Shown here: positions 44,031-56,455 of the stretch, in pieces
Layout: each line of letters starts with the position of its first letter
How positions within the stretch are numbered: position 1 is the first letter of the stretch
DNA from: Ceratothoa steindachneri
Taxonomy: Eukaryota > Arthropoda > Malacostraca > Isopoda > Cymothoidae
Direction: 5' to 3'
NCBI GenBank assembly: GCA_963969495.1
Contig: OZ018321.1
Span: 109,512,333 to 109,576,332, forward strand
DNA: 64,000 nucleotides
Program-made: the position numbers and the translations under genes
The notes under the pieces: generated by a model
What the model was told of the DNA's origin: nothing
Databases searched by the model: none
What the model saw: only the letters and a program-made list of their open reading frames with translations

Positions 44031-46852
44031 GTAAAGATGCATAGCTCATGTGGCCAAAAGAGGAGACGACCTGGGGCGCTATGTAGCGGGAGGGCCCCCG
44101 TTTACTTCCCGCAGGAGACGAAAACAAAACAGACCCGCACTCCGCGATGGGGGCAACCTCATCATTTTGGCCTATCGTCCTCTAATTTACGAAACCATTA
44201 AAGGACGATTAAACACTAGCCCTCCCGCCCCATTTATCGCTAAAACATGAGGGACCATTCAAACCCTTTTAATACCCCTACCCACACCCCCATTCTATTT
44301 GCTCTATCCCTCCCCCTTCCCAGAGTGATGGCGCCACATCGGGATCTACTTTCTTTGGCGAGGTTGGGAGCTCCGCCTGGCCCAAGCGCTCCAAGTAGTT
44401 TCCTCTCGATGTGTCCTCCATATAGACACTTCCCATCACCTCGCTACTCTATAAACTCCGTTCGAAAACCATCCTGGGCAAGAAAGAGCCAATGATTTGC
44501 TTCTCTTAGTTCTTAATAATAATACTAATAATACTGACTCGCTTTCTCACAAAGTGGACTCCGCCACTAAAACGACCCCTCTGCCACACCCGTTACAAAC
44601 ACGCCACCAATCATTTCCTCCACGCCAAATTGGACCTTCGTAATGATGGGGCGGGGGAGGGGCTTATGTAATGCAGTATATCTTTCAGCCCTGGATATCA
44701 GGCCTCCTCACAAACCCCCCTCCACACACACCCATTCCTCTTCGGTCAGCCTTTTCCCTCTCAAACCCCTATTCACGCACTCAACCCACCACCTTTTGCA
44801 CACCCTGACTGACCCTTACTCATATATCCCTCTGAGAGAAAGCCCCTCGAAGGACCCCCTTTTCAGCCCCCTTCGAGCCCCAGACCACGTGCTCCTTGGC
44901 GTGGGATTTAAATAATCGACGAGAATACAACTCTCTGGCGCGGAGCCGCCTGTATTTACTTAAGCGGGACGCACATCACCGCCCCATCCCCCCTGTGATA
45001 ACGCCGAGTCCCTGCGTTCAGAACGTGTGTCTGTTTCCCGCGAAGTCTCGCAACCCCTGTTCGAGTCGTACCTCACCAGCAGATCGCCCTTCGTGAAGCT
45101 ATAGCCCCCGTTCAGAGGAAAGCTTATCGAGTCATATTCTTCCCAGAGAACTGGGCGGCCCCCCTCGTTTCGCACCCCCCTTCAAGACTTCCTGCCATGC
45201 CGCAGACCAGCCTCTCGTGTTTGAGATCACATCTCTCTGGAGCAGAGAAAATCTCGTCCTTCTGCAAGAAGTACTCCCAACGGACATCTACGAAACCTCC
45301 TCGTGAAAACCGTCAGAAGTGTCTCCTCGAAGACCCGTGCCGTTGGTCGTTGGTGTTCCCCCCTCCGAACATCTCTAAGCTTCAAGGTAAAGCGATTTTG
45401 CTTTGTAATCCAATGATTACACTCTCCTGGATTCCGAGGCATCCCATTTTAATTGACTCCCCGCTCAAACTTAAATAGTTTTCAATATTCGGATTAACGG
45501 TAATTTAGCGTTCCCCGCTTAGCTCTGTCGGATTGTAAATCGTCCCATCTAACTAACTATCCATATAAAGTATAATTTGTTCCCCTTTTATATATATATT
45601 GCCCCACGTTTATTATTATTTACATTAAAATTGGGGTCTAATCTTTATATCATCGAACCGCAACTTGGCAAGCCAGTAGATAAACCCCGGCCAATTTTAG
45701 ACGTACTCACTTGTATTTAAAATCCCGTGCACTCGAACAGGAGGCGGCTTCCCCCTCCCCCCCTATTGCTACAAAGCCCATCGTAGACGGCCTCGTGTCG
45801 GCTCTCTGCCCGTGCAAGTGTACGCGCCCTTACACTGAAAGGGTCTACACCGGCATACCTCGACAATCCTCTTTACAACCATCTTTCCATTCATTCTCCT
45901 TATTTATACCACCTCAGAACATTCACTCACATCTTCACACCATAAACATCCGCCCAGTCGTTCATTTTTCTACCCACCATTCGCACAACAAGCATCCCAA
46001 TCAAGTTGTTCAGTTGCAGTGCTCTCAATCGAAAGCTTTTCTTCTTCGACACCATACGATTGCACCTTCTTACTATCATGCAGCTTCATGGCACATTTCA
46101 CACTCAAGCCCTCGCGCTTTAATCGCCTCTAGAGACTAGCCTACCATTCAAACCCTTGGTGAATGTTGAAATGAGTAAGGTAAGGGTTTGTAAGGATGAG
46201 AATGTGTGTGTGTGTGTGTGTGTGTGTGACATAAGTAGTCGTGGTGTCAACCATGAAAAAGTTCGAAGTTTTAAGTATCTCGGGGAAAATACACATTTCT
46301 CTCACACAAGAATCACTTTCTTTCCGACACTCACACACTCTGAACTAGGCGGAGATACCCTCTCTGGTTAGTTGAGCTTTCTTTTTAAAAATTATTCAAA
46401 CAACAACACCTATCATCAATAAATCAAGTCCGCATCAATCAGCTGAGGCGACAGCGAATCGCAAGAAGCCAGACGAAAATCTGAGTCATCGGCGGCGGAG
46501 GCGAGCGAGGAAACAGACGGGGGCAGGGAATGCGCGAAATGACATCGCCTCATCGGCCACATCATTGGAATCCGCAATAACGAAACCCAATGTGTTATTT
46601 CGCGTGGAGCAGCAAGGAACACACAACACCCAACCTCATTTACAAGTCACAGTACTTAATTTTCCATTTAATGAATTACATAAGGCGGGGCGGGGTTAAT
46701 AAGAGGAGAATTTGGATGGAGAGTGGGCAGAAATGAAATAGGTCACTTTGGGGCAGGTGAATAATCCAAAGCCAATTTAACCTAACCATTTGGTGCGATG
46801 ACGAAAGATCATTAATACTTGAATCTTAAAGCGCAAACCAACAATGCAATGT
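44031..46852. other. Unique DNA with pyrimidine-rich stretches and (TG)n
   Basis: CT-rich ORFs on the plus strand (44247-45478, 45711-46139) look like compositional artefacts: Pro/Ser/His-rich and without motifs. (TG)n at 46203-46229. A CpG-rich patch at 46440-46570 is unexplained. Confidence 0.4.
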
Positions 46853-47405
46853 CTTTTTTTATTCGCATCAATTTGGCGACTGTTTACAAGGTCATAAGTC
46901 GCGCAAATTAACTTATAGCCTAATACAAGGCTACATACCCCCCCCCCAAAAAAAACAAAAACATAAAGAAGCACGCGGGCGCACGCGACCAACACCAGAG
47001 TGAAATAAAATGGAGGCCAGCCTCCAAGAAGTCTGTGTACACCGGCGGTTCCCAAACTTTTCCAGTACGTGACCCCTTTCAGTAGTACAAAACCTACCAT
47101 GACCCCCACCTTTATAAGCTATCTGAAAGTGTATTAATTTCCAATAGCTCAGATACATTTTAAAGATTAATCAAAGCATAGAGAGAGCAATAACATCAAA
47201 CAAAAAATGCGTATTGTTTAATGAGAAGGATGTACTTGCTTTTTTGATACAAGCAAATCAATACGCGGGTCTGTGTGGCTCAGGGCACATCGCATGTCTG
47301 CTTCAGCATCCAATTTCCTCAAAATCTTGGACCCTCCATGACTCCTTTGGGTGTCATAACGCGCAGTTTGGGAACCACTGGTGTGCACGAATCCGTCCCG
47401 ACTAG
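46853..47405 (-). mobile_element. LINE-A 3' end, split by a hAT-type MITE
   Basis: Poly-T-like start, then the GCGACT/AGTCGC terminal stem and 3' UTR (46853-47034). The ORF2 C-terminal end resumes at 47389 (gaatccgtcccga). It is truncated on its 5' side at about 47400. Confidence 0.75.
47043..47380. mobile_element. hAT-type MITE, 338 bp
   Basis: The termini CGGCGGTTCCCAAACT and AGTTTGGGAACCACTG are inverted repeats with two mismatches, of the widespread hAT form CAGNGGTTCCCAAA. The flanking 8-bp duplication GTGTACAC (47035-47042) / GTGTGCAC (47381-47388) has one mismatch. Eight bases is the hAT target length. The interior has no transposase ORF, so it moved with a partner's enzyme. It is inserted in the LINE-A 3' region, so it is younger than that copy. 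Confidence 0.9.
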
Positions 47406-47807
47406 GTTTATGATCAAAGTAGTAAAATGAAGCGCCCTTGTAACGAAAAGGAAAATAAAGCGACTTGGGTTAACTAAAAGGGAAACAGATAAAAAAGGAG
47501 GTATGGGGCAATCGCCAAACGAGTCAGTTGAAAATGAGACGCGAATAATTGTTACTTACAAGAGGCGAAACCAACAAGGGCGGTGAAGCGAGCGAGAGTG
47601 ACTGAAATGAAATTCGAAGTTGTGTTGTAATGGAGGGGGGGATAAATGCCACACACCCTACGTGCGTGTAAAGGGGTATCCAAATTCTCCTCAAAACAAA
47701 TGAATTCGCATCAAAACTGTTTAATGATTTTGTACCAAAATATTATTATTAAAAATAAGAACAGAAACTAGAGATTGGGGTCCGACATGAAGTTTGGTAG
47801 TGATAAT
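47406..47807. other. Unique DNA
   Basis: Nothing recognised. Confidence 0.35.
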
Positions 47808-48045
47808 TTTTTTTTTTAAGATATAAAGGTTGAATAGCCCTCAAAAGGGAATAATTGGGGCAGTACAACGGTGTGACCTGACATAATCTTAATTCCTGCT
47901 ACCAAGTGGTCAAGTCATCTCAACCACCACAAATAAGCTCTCTCCTTCAAAGAATTTCAAGGTTCCTCCAGGAAATGTCATCCACTCGTTCATTTCTTCT
48001 CTCTCGGTGTAGCTCATTGGTGGCAGCCACCATGTGAGCGCCATA
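47808..48045 (-). mobile_element. Possible poly-A-ended retroposed fragment
   Basis: On the minus strand the sequence ends in ..cctttatatcttaaaaaaaaaaaaa (tail at 47808-47820). Upstream, a short stretch reads YTEREEMNEWMTFPGG and FFEGESLFVVVEMT before a stop. It could be a retrocopy or another LINE's 3' end. The product is not recognised. Confidence 0.25.
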
Positions 48046-48764
48046 AAAAAAAAATCTCTTGCAGACCAATTAATCAAATCGACAAACAATCCACAAATTT
48101 CAGTCTAAATCGTTCTTCCAACCGCACTACTCTACAGAAATCCGACTTCCTGTTGTGTGGACCACTAGCGCTCTAGAATTCCACACAGCCTCCCTACATT
48201 CTAACCTGGTCCCGCAAGACCAGGACCGGGGCCCTACAACACAGGGTGTAGGATCAAAACTTTCTCCCTTAATCTCCCAAGAGGTGGAAGGAAGCCAGAG
48301 GTCGTCTGCGGTTGGGAAGCAATTAACAACCAATCTGCATATCTATTTTCTCCCTTTCCCATGTTATAATTATCCATCTAACCAATTCGATGTTTCACCT
48401 TCTTCCTTTCGTTTATCTACCCACTTTTGTCTGTCTATTTTAACACGTCTTGAAGATCCCTCTCGTGTCTTGTAACATAGCCTCGATTTGTGTTTGGTCT
48501 TTAACTTAGTTTAACGGAGTTTTTTCACTTTCCAGCCAGGCTTCATAAGGTATAAGTGGAACCTTTCCTTGGGGCGGATCTCTTGGGTTCGCCGTGGAAT
48601 AGGGGTTCGTTCTCTAAGCGCCCCAAGACACTAATACTTCAGGGCGATGATGGGGGTACATCTACAGGGCTCCCATCTTTTGGGGGACGGGGCGGTCTTT
48701 TCCTCAAGATGGAAAAGAGCGGTTTCACAATTGAAATTAAAACGGTTCCTGAAGTGGGAATTCT
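48046..48764. other. Unique DNA
   Basis: Nothing recognised. The pyrimidine-rich part near 48340-48450 loosely resembles 14096-14165. Confidence 0.35.
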
Positions 48765-48850
48765 TTACGTCCATGTTGGCCTCAGGCTTATAGGGCATAA
48801 GTCACCATAATTAAAATTCTAGCCTAGTAATAGAGAATTCTAAAATTAGA

Positions 48851-49950
48851 TTAAAAAACAACAAAAAACAAAAACAAGGAAGCACACTCCATCGTCGAGG
48901 GAGTGTCAGAAACATGCGACCTACAACAGTGAAATAAAGTGGAGGCCAAACTCCTCCAAAAGGTTAGATATTCCACAAGTTGGTGTACATGAACCAGTCT
49001 TGAGTACAATGGACAACGAGAGCGACTCCGCTCGTCCTGATAACGGGAGAGGTAACATGCGCGAGGATCCCAAATGGGACATTCAACAAGAATATACTGA
49101 TCAGTCTGGGGGACAACGCAGTCATCACAAAAAAAGTATAGCGAGGACTCCATCAAATGGCGGTGCGTCCCGCGAGTATGCCCAATTCGGAGAAGACAGA
49201 AAGCAACATGAAGCCTTCGCGGCATTGGGGGGTAGGTCCATGGAAACAGTCGCGGTGCAATAGCACGCAACTTTAAGTTCCCTTCGAACGCTTCCCATCT
49301 TCTTTGCAAAGCAGCCCGGAGAGTTGCCGTATTCCTGCCATGTAGTCGGTGTGAGGAAGAGTGAAACGCTGGTCCGGTCGCAGAGTCCTCGCGGACTCAT
49401 CGGAACACTCATTCACTGCAATTCCTACATGTCCAGGAACTCAGCAGAAGATAATCACGACATCCGCGCGGCTCGCCAAAACCGTAGCGTCACGGATATC
49501 GCGAACCAGAGGATGCAGAGATTCCAATCCCCGGAGAGCACTCAGGGCGTTTGGTGAGTCGCTATAGATCACAACCGGTCTCTGAACCGGGCACGTCTCG
49601 TAATCTCCCGTACCGAGTAGTGTATTGCCACCAGCTCAGCCGTGAAGAAAGACGCAGCACCTGACAAAGCCCCGCTGACTTCGAACAGAGGGGATACGGC
49701 GTGGAAGCCGACCCCCTCTTGGGATTTGGAGCCATCCGTATACACTGGCACGGTGGCAGCGTGATACAAAGTGTGCTCCAAAAAGGTCGAACGCAATACT
49801 CCCGGCGCTGTACAAGCTATGAGAGCAGAGGCGTGGCGACAAATAGCCAAATGTGGTACCCTCCAGGGTGGCGTCCTGGGCAGAAGCAGGGGCGCCACCG
49901 GCCCGAGAGCTATACCTAGCTCTCGAAGGAGTTTCCAGGCCCTAAACACA
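48851..49950 (-). pseudogene. LINE-A RNase H and C-terminus, frameshifted
   Basis: The upper part (49949-49569, 126 codons) reads PVYTDGSKSQEGVGF and FFTAELVAIHYSVREITRR, with the first Asp and Glu intact. The C-terminal part (49309-48851) has FFCDDCVV..ILVECP, the zinc-like motif. The YSDSQ and WVPGHVGI region between them is in another frame. Confidence 0.8.
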
Positions 49951-49956
49951 CAGGGC

Positions 49957-52210
49957 TTAGGGCCGAGAGACGCCAGTCTCTCGGCGAGATAGGCACCGCG
50001 AAATCAGCTGCGGATGCAGTGAGAGCTGTTGGCGACTGAGGGAGACGCCGAGCTCGGCATACGAGAGAATAATGGACTGTATACGACATAGAGCGAGTGG
50101 CATCTCCCCAGCATCGACTAGCAGGCTCTCAATGGGGAAAGTGCGGAAGGCATCGGTCGCCAGGCGATGGCCGGTGTGGTGGATCGAATCCACGTTCCGA
50201 AATAAACGCTCGGCTGCTAATGCATAAAACTCGCATTCGTAGTCGAGCTTCGAACGAACAAAGGATCGATAAAAAAATAAGGCAGTAGTCCTATCAGCGC
50301 CCTGAGCGCTGAAAGTCACGGAACGGAGAATATCCATGGCGCAGGTACAAGAGACCTAAAGGCTGCGAATATGAGCCTCCCAGGTGAGGCGTCGGTCAAA
50401 TACAAGACCAAGGAAACGGTGCGATTCAACCAATTCCAGGCGTACCCCATTAAGAAACAAGTCTGGGTCAAGGTGGAGCCGTGGATGGCGGCAGAAGTGC
50501 ACCACCTTAGTCTTGGTCAAGGAAAACCGAAACCTGTGCGCTTCGGCATAGCGAGAGACGCGGTTCAATGCTTGTTGGAGTCGAAGCATCAGAGTTGGCA
50601 TCTGGGCCGCGCTAAAAGAGATTGAAAGGTCGTCCACGTAGAGCGTAGCGAGAACATCTTCCGGCAGCAGCGAGGTAGCGCCGTTGATGCTCAGGGAAAA
50701 GAGTGTGACACTTGGGACACTTTCCTGCTCCATTGTGCGGGAGAGGGCTCACCCCACCCACACGCGCAATCGACGATCTCGCAAAAATTCAGATATAAAC
50801 ATTGGTAGGCGTCCCCTCGCCCCCATGGTGTGGAGAGTCTCCATGACAGCGTATCGCCATGCGGTATCATAAGCCTTCTGCAATCGAAAAACACCGGGGA
50901 TAGTGCTGTCTACGAAGGAAGGCCAAGCAGACGGCAATTTCCAGTCGGAGCAGAGCATCCGACGTGGAGTGGAACTTGCGGAAGCCGCACTGTGCAGAAA
51001 ACGGAGGGCCTCCGCTGTCCAGGAAAAAGGCTAATCTAATATTTACCAATTTCTCCATCAACGTGCACACGCAAGAGGTTAGAGAGATTAGGCGGAAACC
51101 GGCAGGAGTAGAGTGATCTGTCCCGGTTTTGCGAAAGGCGAGCACAGTAGCGATTCGCCAGGAATCCGGGAGGAGATCCTCCACCCAGATCCTGTTGAAC
51201 AAATCTAACAGAAAGGCCATGCCTCGCTCACTCAGGTGTCGATGCAGGGCGTACGGGACATCGTCCGGACCATGGGCGGTGTCCGCGGACGAATCAAGAG
51301 CGGAACGCAACTCACTCAGAGTAAACCTGTCGTTGAAGGGTTCTCCGTCTCTGGAGGTAAAGTCCAGTCGACGGCCTTCCGCCACATCACGACGTGCATT
51401 GAATGCTGGCGGAGCAGCATCCCGGCTAGAGAATGGGGAGAATGTGGTCGCGAAGGATTCCGTCACGGACGCGGGGTCCGAGATTGCAGTCCCATTCTCC
51501 TGGAGAACGGGAGAGGGTTCCTGCGAGAACTTGCCCCGAATCCTTTTGACTCGCCTCCACACCTCTGCTAGAGGGGTCTTCCCGTTAAGTGAAGATACGT
51601 ATGCCCGCGAAGAAGAGCGGCGAGCGTGCTTCGAAATATGCCAGAACCTATCTCTAGCCCGATGAAAATTCACCGGCAGTGAAATCGTCCGGGCGGCGCT
51701 TATAGCGCCTGTAGGCATAACGCTTCTGTTTAAGGGCCGTCTCACACTCGGCCGACTACCACGAGGGTGGTCGGCGTGCAAAACGGCCAGAAATTCTGGG
51801 AATAGTAGTCAAGCCCGGGGCGATTAGGTTGCCGGAGAACTCAACGGCCTCATCTACCGACATAAACTCCTCGACTGAGATAGAGAATTCAGTCATTTCC
51901 TAAAATGGAGGCCACCGCGCCCGAGCTAAGCACCACCGAGGTGGGCTCTGAGGCGGCGGCTGCCCAGAAAATGATATTTGAATGGGAAAGTGATTACTAC
52001 CATGGAGGTCAGCGACCCCCCCCCCCAATCAAGGCAAGAAAAAAAAGCGGTTCTTGGGCAGTGATGCGTAAACTCATCCACATTTAGGACACCTATCTCA
52101 ACCTCTTCGATCAGATCGACAAGGACTTGTTCCCTCGGATTTATTGAGTAGTTTTCCCAGATAGGATGTCTGCCGTTCAGATCTCCTAGCAAGAGAAAGG
52201 CCCTCGGCAA
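49957..52210 (-). pseudogene. LINE-A endonuclease C-half and RT, frameshifted
   Basis: The RT shows LATLYVDDLSISFSAAQMP (about 50600-50660) with YVDD intact. The QCGFRKFHSTSDAL block (about 50980) is intact, unlike the 15-33 kb copies. FRLISLTS lies near 51090. The PQGS motif is lost, because the frame at 50733 begins EQESVPSVTLF. The endonuclease half retains LLLGDLNGRHP (about 52190). The 304-codon frame at 50867-51781 is the longest piece. Confidence 0.82.
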
Positions 52211-52212
52211 CC

Positions 52213-52305
52213 GTGACAGCGCCTTCAGCGCCCGGGGTTCTGCCTCCTGGAAGCGTACGGGAATGGCCGTACGCTGCCCGGAGGCAGAACCCCGGGCGCT
52301 GTCAC
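52213..52305. repeat. Palindromic junction inside a LINE-A copy
   Basis: Left arm 52213-52260 (GTGACAGCGC..GCGTACGG) and right arm 52267-52305 (CCGTACGC..GCGCTGTCAC) are reverse complements around GAATGG, with about 9 extra bases in the left arm. Both arms derive from the same ORF1/ORF2 overlap sequence (equivalent to 18497-18560), one in each orientation. It joins the endonuclease to ORF1. Confidence 0.9.
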
Positions 52306-54567
52306 CTTCGAGGACTTATTGGGGGGAGGTTGGGCTCGCCATACGAGTCTTTTCTTCCCTCCGCCTCGAAACCTTAGGCAGGCGTTGCGGCTTTGGAAGC
52401 GGGTGGCCCTCCTTTCGAGGATCAACCGTCTCCGAGCCACTCAGCCCACCACTAGGCGTAGGGGAAGGAGCCGAAGCTGCTTTGTTGCTGTCCTCCTCTC
52501 GGGGGACAACCTGGAAACCAACTTCAGGGATGTTGCCTGCTGTGAGTCTACCGACTCGGTGGAGGCGCGTGGCCGTTTCGCTTTACGGGAAACGGTCACG
52601 CTGGGGAAGGCTCTAGTTTTACCCGACTGAGTGTGAACCCTTTGTGATGCCAGCTTTACTAGGGAAGCGGCCGGGTGGAGTAGATCCCGAAGGGCTCGTA
52701 AAGAGCGGGGAAAAACCGTGCTCGTTGGCCTGGATGGGCCAGGAGCAGAGGGTGCCTTTTTAAGCATTGAAGCGTAAGACGTCCCAAGCAGAGCCGAAAG
52801 CGCCAGGACCAAGTAGTTAGCTTCGCGGCATGAGAGTCAATCCTGTGCCCGAACGGCCAGGATTTCTTTCTCAAGGATATATGTACCACATTGCTTCGAG
52901 AAGCGGGATGCGGCTCTCCGCAATTGACACACTTGGCCACACCCGATTTGGACTTATCGTGTACGGCCTTAGAGCAATTTACACATACTTCGGGTGATCA
53001 GGACTTTGCACGTCTACATGAACGACTCGTATGGCCAAAGCGGTGACAGTAATAGCACCTCCGCGGCAGTGGCACAAATGCCTTCACGCGGTAGCGGTAC
53101 CAACCGTCACGCACTGACTCAGGGAGCTTGTCACAGTCGATCGTGACGAAGAGTGTAGGGGTGGGTCTCGAAGCCCCTCCCTGTTTTCTCATCACACGTT
53201 CGACCTTGAACGCACCATGCTCGGCCAGCTCTAAGGTGATGTCCTCTATGGAGTAGTCAATGAGTTCCTTCACATAAACTACTCCTTTTACTAAGGTCAT
53301 GGTAGAGTGCGGCGTCACACTCAAAGGAGTGCCATCAAGTGTCCGAACGGCACTAATAATGGCTGCCTCGGAGGGATTCAACGCATTCGCCAAAAGGCTC
53401 CCGTCTGAGAAACGGGCAACCTTCGGCTCTCTAGCAATAACACTAGCTAAAGCACTCCTCTGATGGATCATGTTACCCTTAGCCAACATGGTGCCATCAG
53501 TGGAGCGAATAACGAGGAAGCGTTTGAAGCTAGCAGGCTCGAAAACGCGGGGTAATCTTTGAATGAGGCCCCAATGTTATCGAGGCTCCGCCCTGAGCAC
53601 TTTTCATCATAGTCAGGGGCTCTGCACCCGGGATGGAGGTGGGGAGGCAGAGGGGCCGGATGCGCCGATCTTGGCTTGGTCGCTTACCGAAATGGTATCA
53701 GACACATCCGTCCCCTAAGCCCCCGTGGATGGAGAGGAGCCCCGACTCTTTTTTTTCTTTTTAGGGGAGGATGTCGGGGAATGAACCCTCTTCTCCCCTC
53801 CATTGGCCAGATGGACCGGCCAAGCAAGGTCCTTCTCCGAGATGGAGTAGGTCCTGACAGTCCTAGGGGCACCGGTCGGAGGAGGAAGAGATCCCACCCA
53901 TCCTTGTACTGGCTTGGAAACCCTAGCCGTTTGAGGAGGACCGTGCATAGGAGCAGACTCGAGTTCGGTGCTTGGCGCCGAGCACGGATTCGTTCCCATG
54001 GAATGCCCGACCATCTGAATCAAGGTTTCCTCAAGGACCATGTCTATCTCGGGTGGGGGCTCCATTTGGCCATCCCCCCTCCCCCGGGACATCACAGGTC
54101 CCATTGGCAGCAGTGTCTTTAGTCTCGTCTTGGGAGATACAGGCCTTGACCCCCGCTAGGTTTAGTATTCTAGCCAGCACGTCTTTTGAGGGAAGCGACC
54201 GAAGGGGCCTGGCTTGCCTCTCCACCCTAAGTGGGTTTGCCCTACCGAGCCGCTTTAATGGGGAACGGTCGGCTATGGATTGCCTGCTGGCTTTCTTCGC
54301 AGTCCCCTTGAAAAGTAAAGGGGGGACTGCCACTGGAAAGAGGGAGGTGCCCGAAGGAAACTCCAGACACGGGGGTGAGTCCCATAGACCCGTAGGCGTA
54401 GGAGAGGAGTAAGCATCCTCTCCGGTTAAAGAAATATGGAGGGTCCCCTGCGCAAGCACAGGATGGGGGACCTCCATTTTTTTCGGGGAGCTGCCCGAGG
54501 GCGGATCCGTCGATGGAACAGGGAAAGTTGAGGGTTGGGGTTTTTTTGCTTGTTCATACATGGGCAT
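52306..54567 (-). pseudogene. LINE-A ORF1 with conserved N-terminus, frameshifted
   Basis: The start at 54567 (MPMYEQAKK) opens a 178-codon frame running through MEVPHPVLAQGTLHISLTGE. This supports the ORF1 start used for the other copies. The central part (53489-52998, 163 codons) has MLAKGNMIHQ, VKGVVYVKELIDYS and knuckle 1 CYYCHRFGHTSRSC. The C-terminal basic tail is shortened and reaches the palindrome at 52305. Several indels separate the three open parts. Confidence 0.8.
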
Positions 54568-55045
54568 GGTGACCCTAATTTTCTCACGGGATGCACACGC
54601 TCATCATCTTTCGCAGTAGCCCGCCCTGCAAGGGGCGCGTACAGGCCTGGCAGAGCCAGATGCCGCCATTTAAGACCACCCGTCCCGCCTTGTGGCCTGG
54701 CGGTTTCACCTTGAACACGGCGTAAAATTGATAGTGTGAAGAGAGAAAGACAAGGGATGTGAGTAAGGTATGGGTGGGGATGAAGCAGGTTGTTAAAAAC
54801 CCACTATTCCAAATCGGAACTCAGGGGTTAGGTAACAATGTCCCCTCCCCTCTCAGCCCCGATTCGGGATAGTTGGCTGTGAAGAAGGTCGGCATCTACC
54901 CTATAAAATACACGCCGACCAGAGAAAGTTGTAGGGGAGAAATAAAGGCTGTCTGAAAGAAGAGGGGCTAAGCTGGGGCCGGACTGGGCGCTGAGTCCCG
55001 TCAGCACGGCAGCCAGGATGGCAAATCACCGCGCCCCTTACGGGG

Positions 55046-56455
55046 TACCCCGCGTGAAGATCACCCAGACTGGGATATTCAACAGGAAGGTGCCGAAAAG
55101 CCTGGCGGACAACGCAGTCCAGGCAATAAGGTGCAGGGACCGTTCCATCTAATGGCGGTGTGTCCAATTCGGAGACGACGAACGTAAGAAGAGTGTACGG
55201 AGTTTGTTCCCTACGCCCCTCCCTGTTTTCTCATCACACGTTCGACCTTGACCGCTCCATGATTACCTGCTTTAACCAGATGTCATCTATAGAGTAGTCC
55301 ACGAGTTCCCACGCGTAAACCACTCCTTTCACGAAATTCATATTAGAGTGCGGCATCACACTCACGAGCGTGGCATCAAGTGTACGAAGGGCATTAATCA
55401 TGGCTGCCTCAGAGGGATCCGACGCATTCGCCAGAAGGCTCCCATCTGAGAAACGGGTCACCTTCGGCTCTCTACTAACCAGGCTAGCTAATGCTCTCCT
55501 CTGATAGATCAAGTTGCCCCTGGCCAACATGTTGCCATTAGTGGAGCGAATAAGCAGTAAGCGTTTGAAGCCAGCGGGCTCGAAAACACCAGGTATTCTC
55601 TCAATGAGGGGACCGGTCGTAATCGAGGCTCCTCTCAGCGCACTTGCAACTTTGCTCTTAGTCTGGGTCTCCCACCCGATGGAGCCTCGGGGCTGGACAT
55701 GCAGATTTTGGCTTAGGCGCTTGCCGAAACGGCAGTGGATCCGTGCGGCCCGGGAGCCCACGAGGAGTGAGAGGAACCTCTAGTCGTCTTCTTGCTTTTT
55801 TATTTGGGGACAGGAAGATGGTGAGTGTGAACTCCCTTCTCTCCTAGGCAGGACGGACCGACCTCAGCAAGATCCTTCTCCGAGGAGATCTTGGCAGAAG
55901 GCCCTCCTCTTCTTGTGAGTCCTCGGTGGCCCGAATCACGCGAAGAAAAACTTGCACAGGGGCGGAGCGGATCTAGGTTGGGTGTTTGACACCGAGCGCA
56001 GTTTCGCCCCCATGGAAGATCCTGCGATACGCATCTGGGTCGCCTCCTGGACCATGTCAATCTCAGGGAGGCTTTCTGTGCTGGCCATCTCCCACCTCCC
56101 TCGAAGCATCACCGAACCGAATCGAGGACGACGGGCTCTGCTCTTCCTTGCCCCCTAAGGAGGTTGGACCTATCGAGCCGCGGTCATCTTAGGCCAACTG
56201 CGTTCTCTCTTAGTAGTCGTCCCCTGTGAAAGCAAAGGAGGGACTGCCGATGGAAGGGAGATGGAGTCTCCCGAGGGCGCCTTCGAAGGGGGTGAGGGGC
56301 AACTATCGTACCAGTACGACTAGAAGAGGATTAAATCTCCTATCCAGTAGAAAAGGGTTGGAGGAGACCCTGAAAAGCACACGGGCAGGAGGGGGGGGGA
56401 AACCTCCTTTTAAGAGGTTTGGCAGCCCGAGAGCGGCTCTCTAAAGATAAACGGC
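55046..56455 (-). mobile_element. Internally deleted LINE-A (RNase H C-end joined to ORF1)
   Basis: 55046-55183 is the ORF2 C-terminal motif region (cgtgaagatcacccagactggg..). At about 55184 it joins ORF1 coding for VERSMI../ELVDYSID, within the shared string GACGA. ORF1 then runs to the 5' UTR near 56455. A 175-codon ORF1 frame (55761-55234) retains VFEPAGFKRLLLIRST. The 5' terminus is not reached. The LINE-A 5' end at 55045 abuts it, so the neighbouring copy may have inserted into this one. Confidence 0.7.

Larger units (their letters stand above)
48765..55045 (-). mobile_element. LINE-A copy, rearranged through a palindromic junction
   Basis: The 3' UTR starts at about 48765 and the 5' terminus (..ccccttacgggg) is at 55045. 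ORF2 C-terminus, RNase H and RT are present to the GDLNGRHP region of the endonuclease (about 52190). There the element meets a ~90-bp inverted structure (52213-52305) and continues in ORF1. About 500 bp, covering the ORF2 start and first half of the endonuclease, are missing. Confidence 0.85.

Noticed and set aside
45711..46139. 142-codon plus-strand ORF
   Set aside because: His/Ser/Pro-rich from pyrimidine-rich DNA; no motif, splice signals or homologous pattern.
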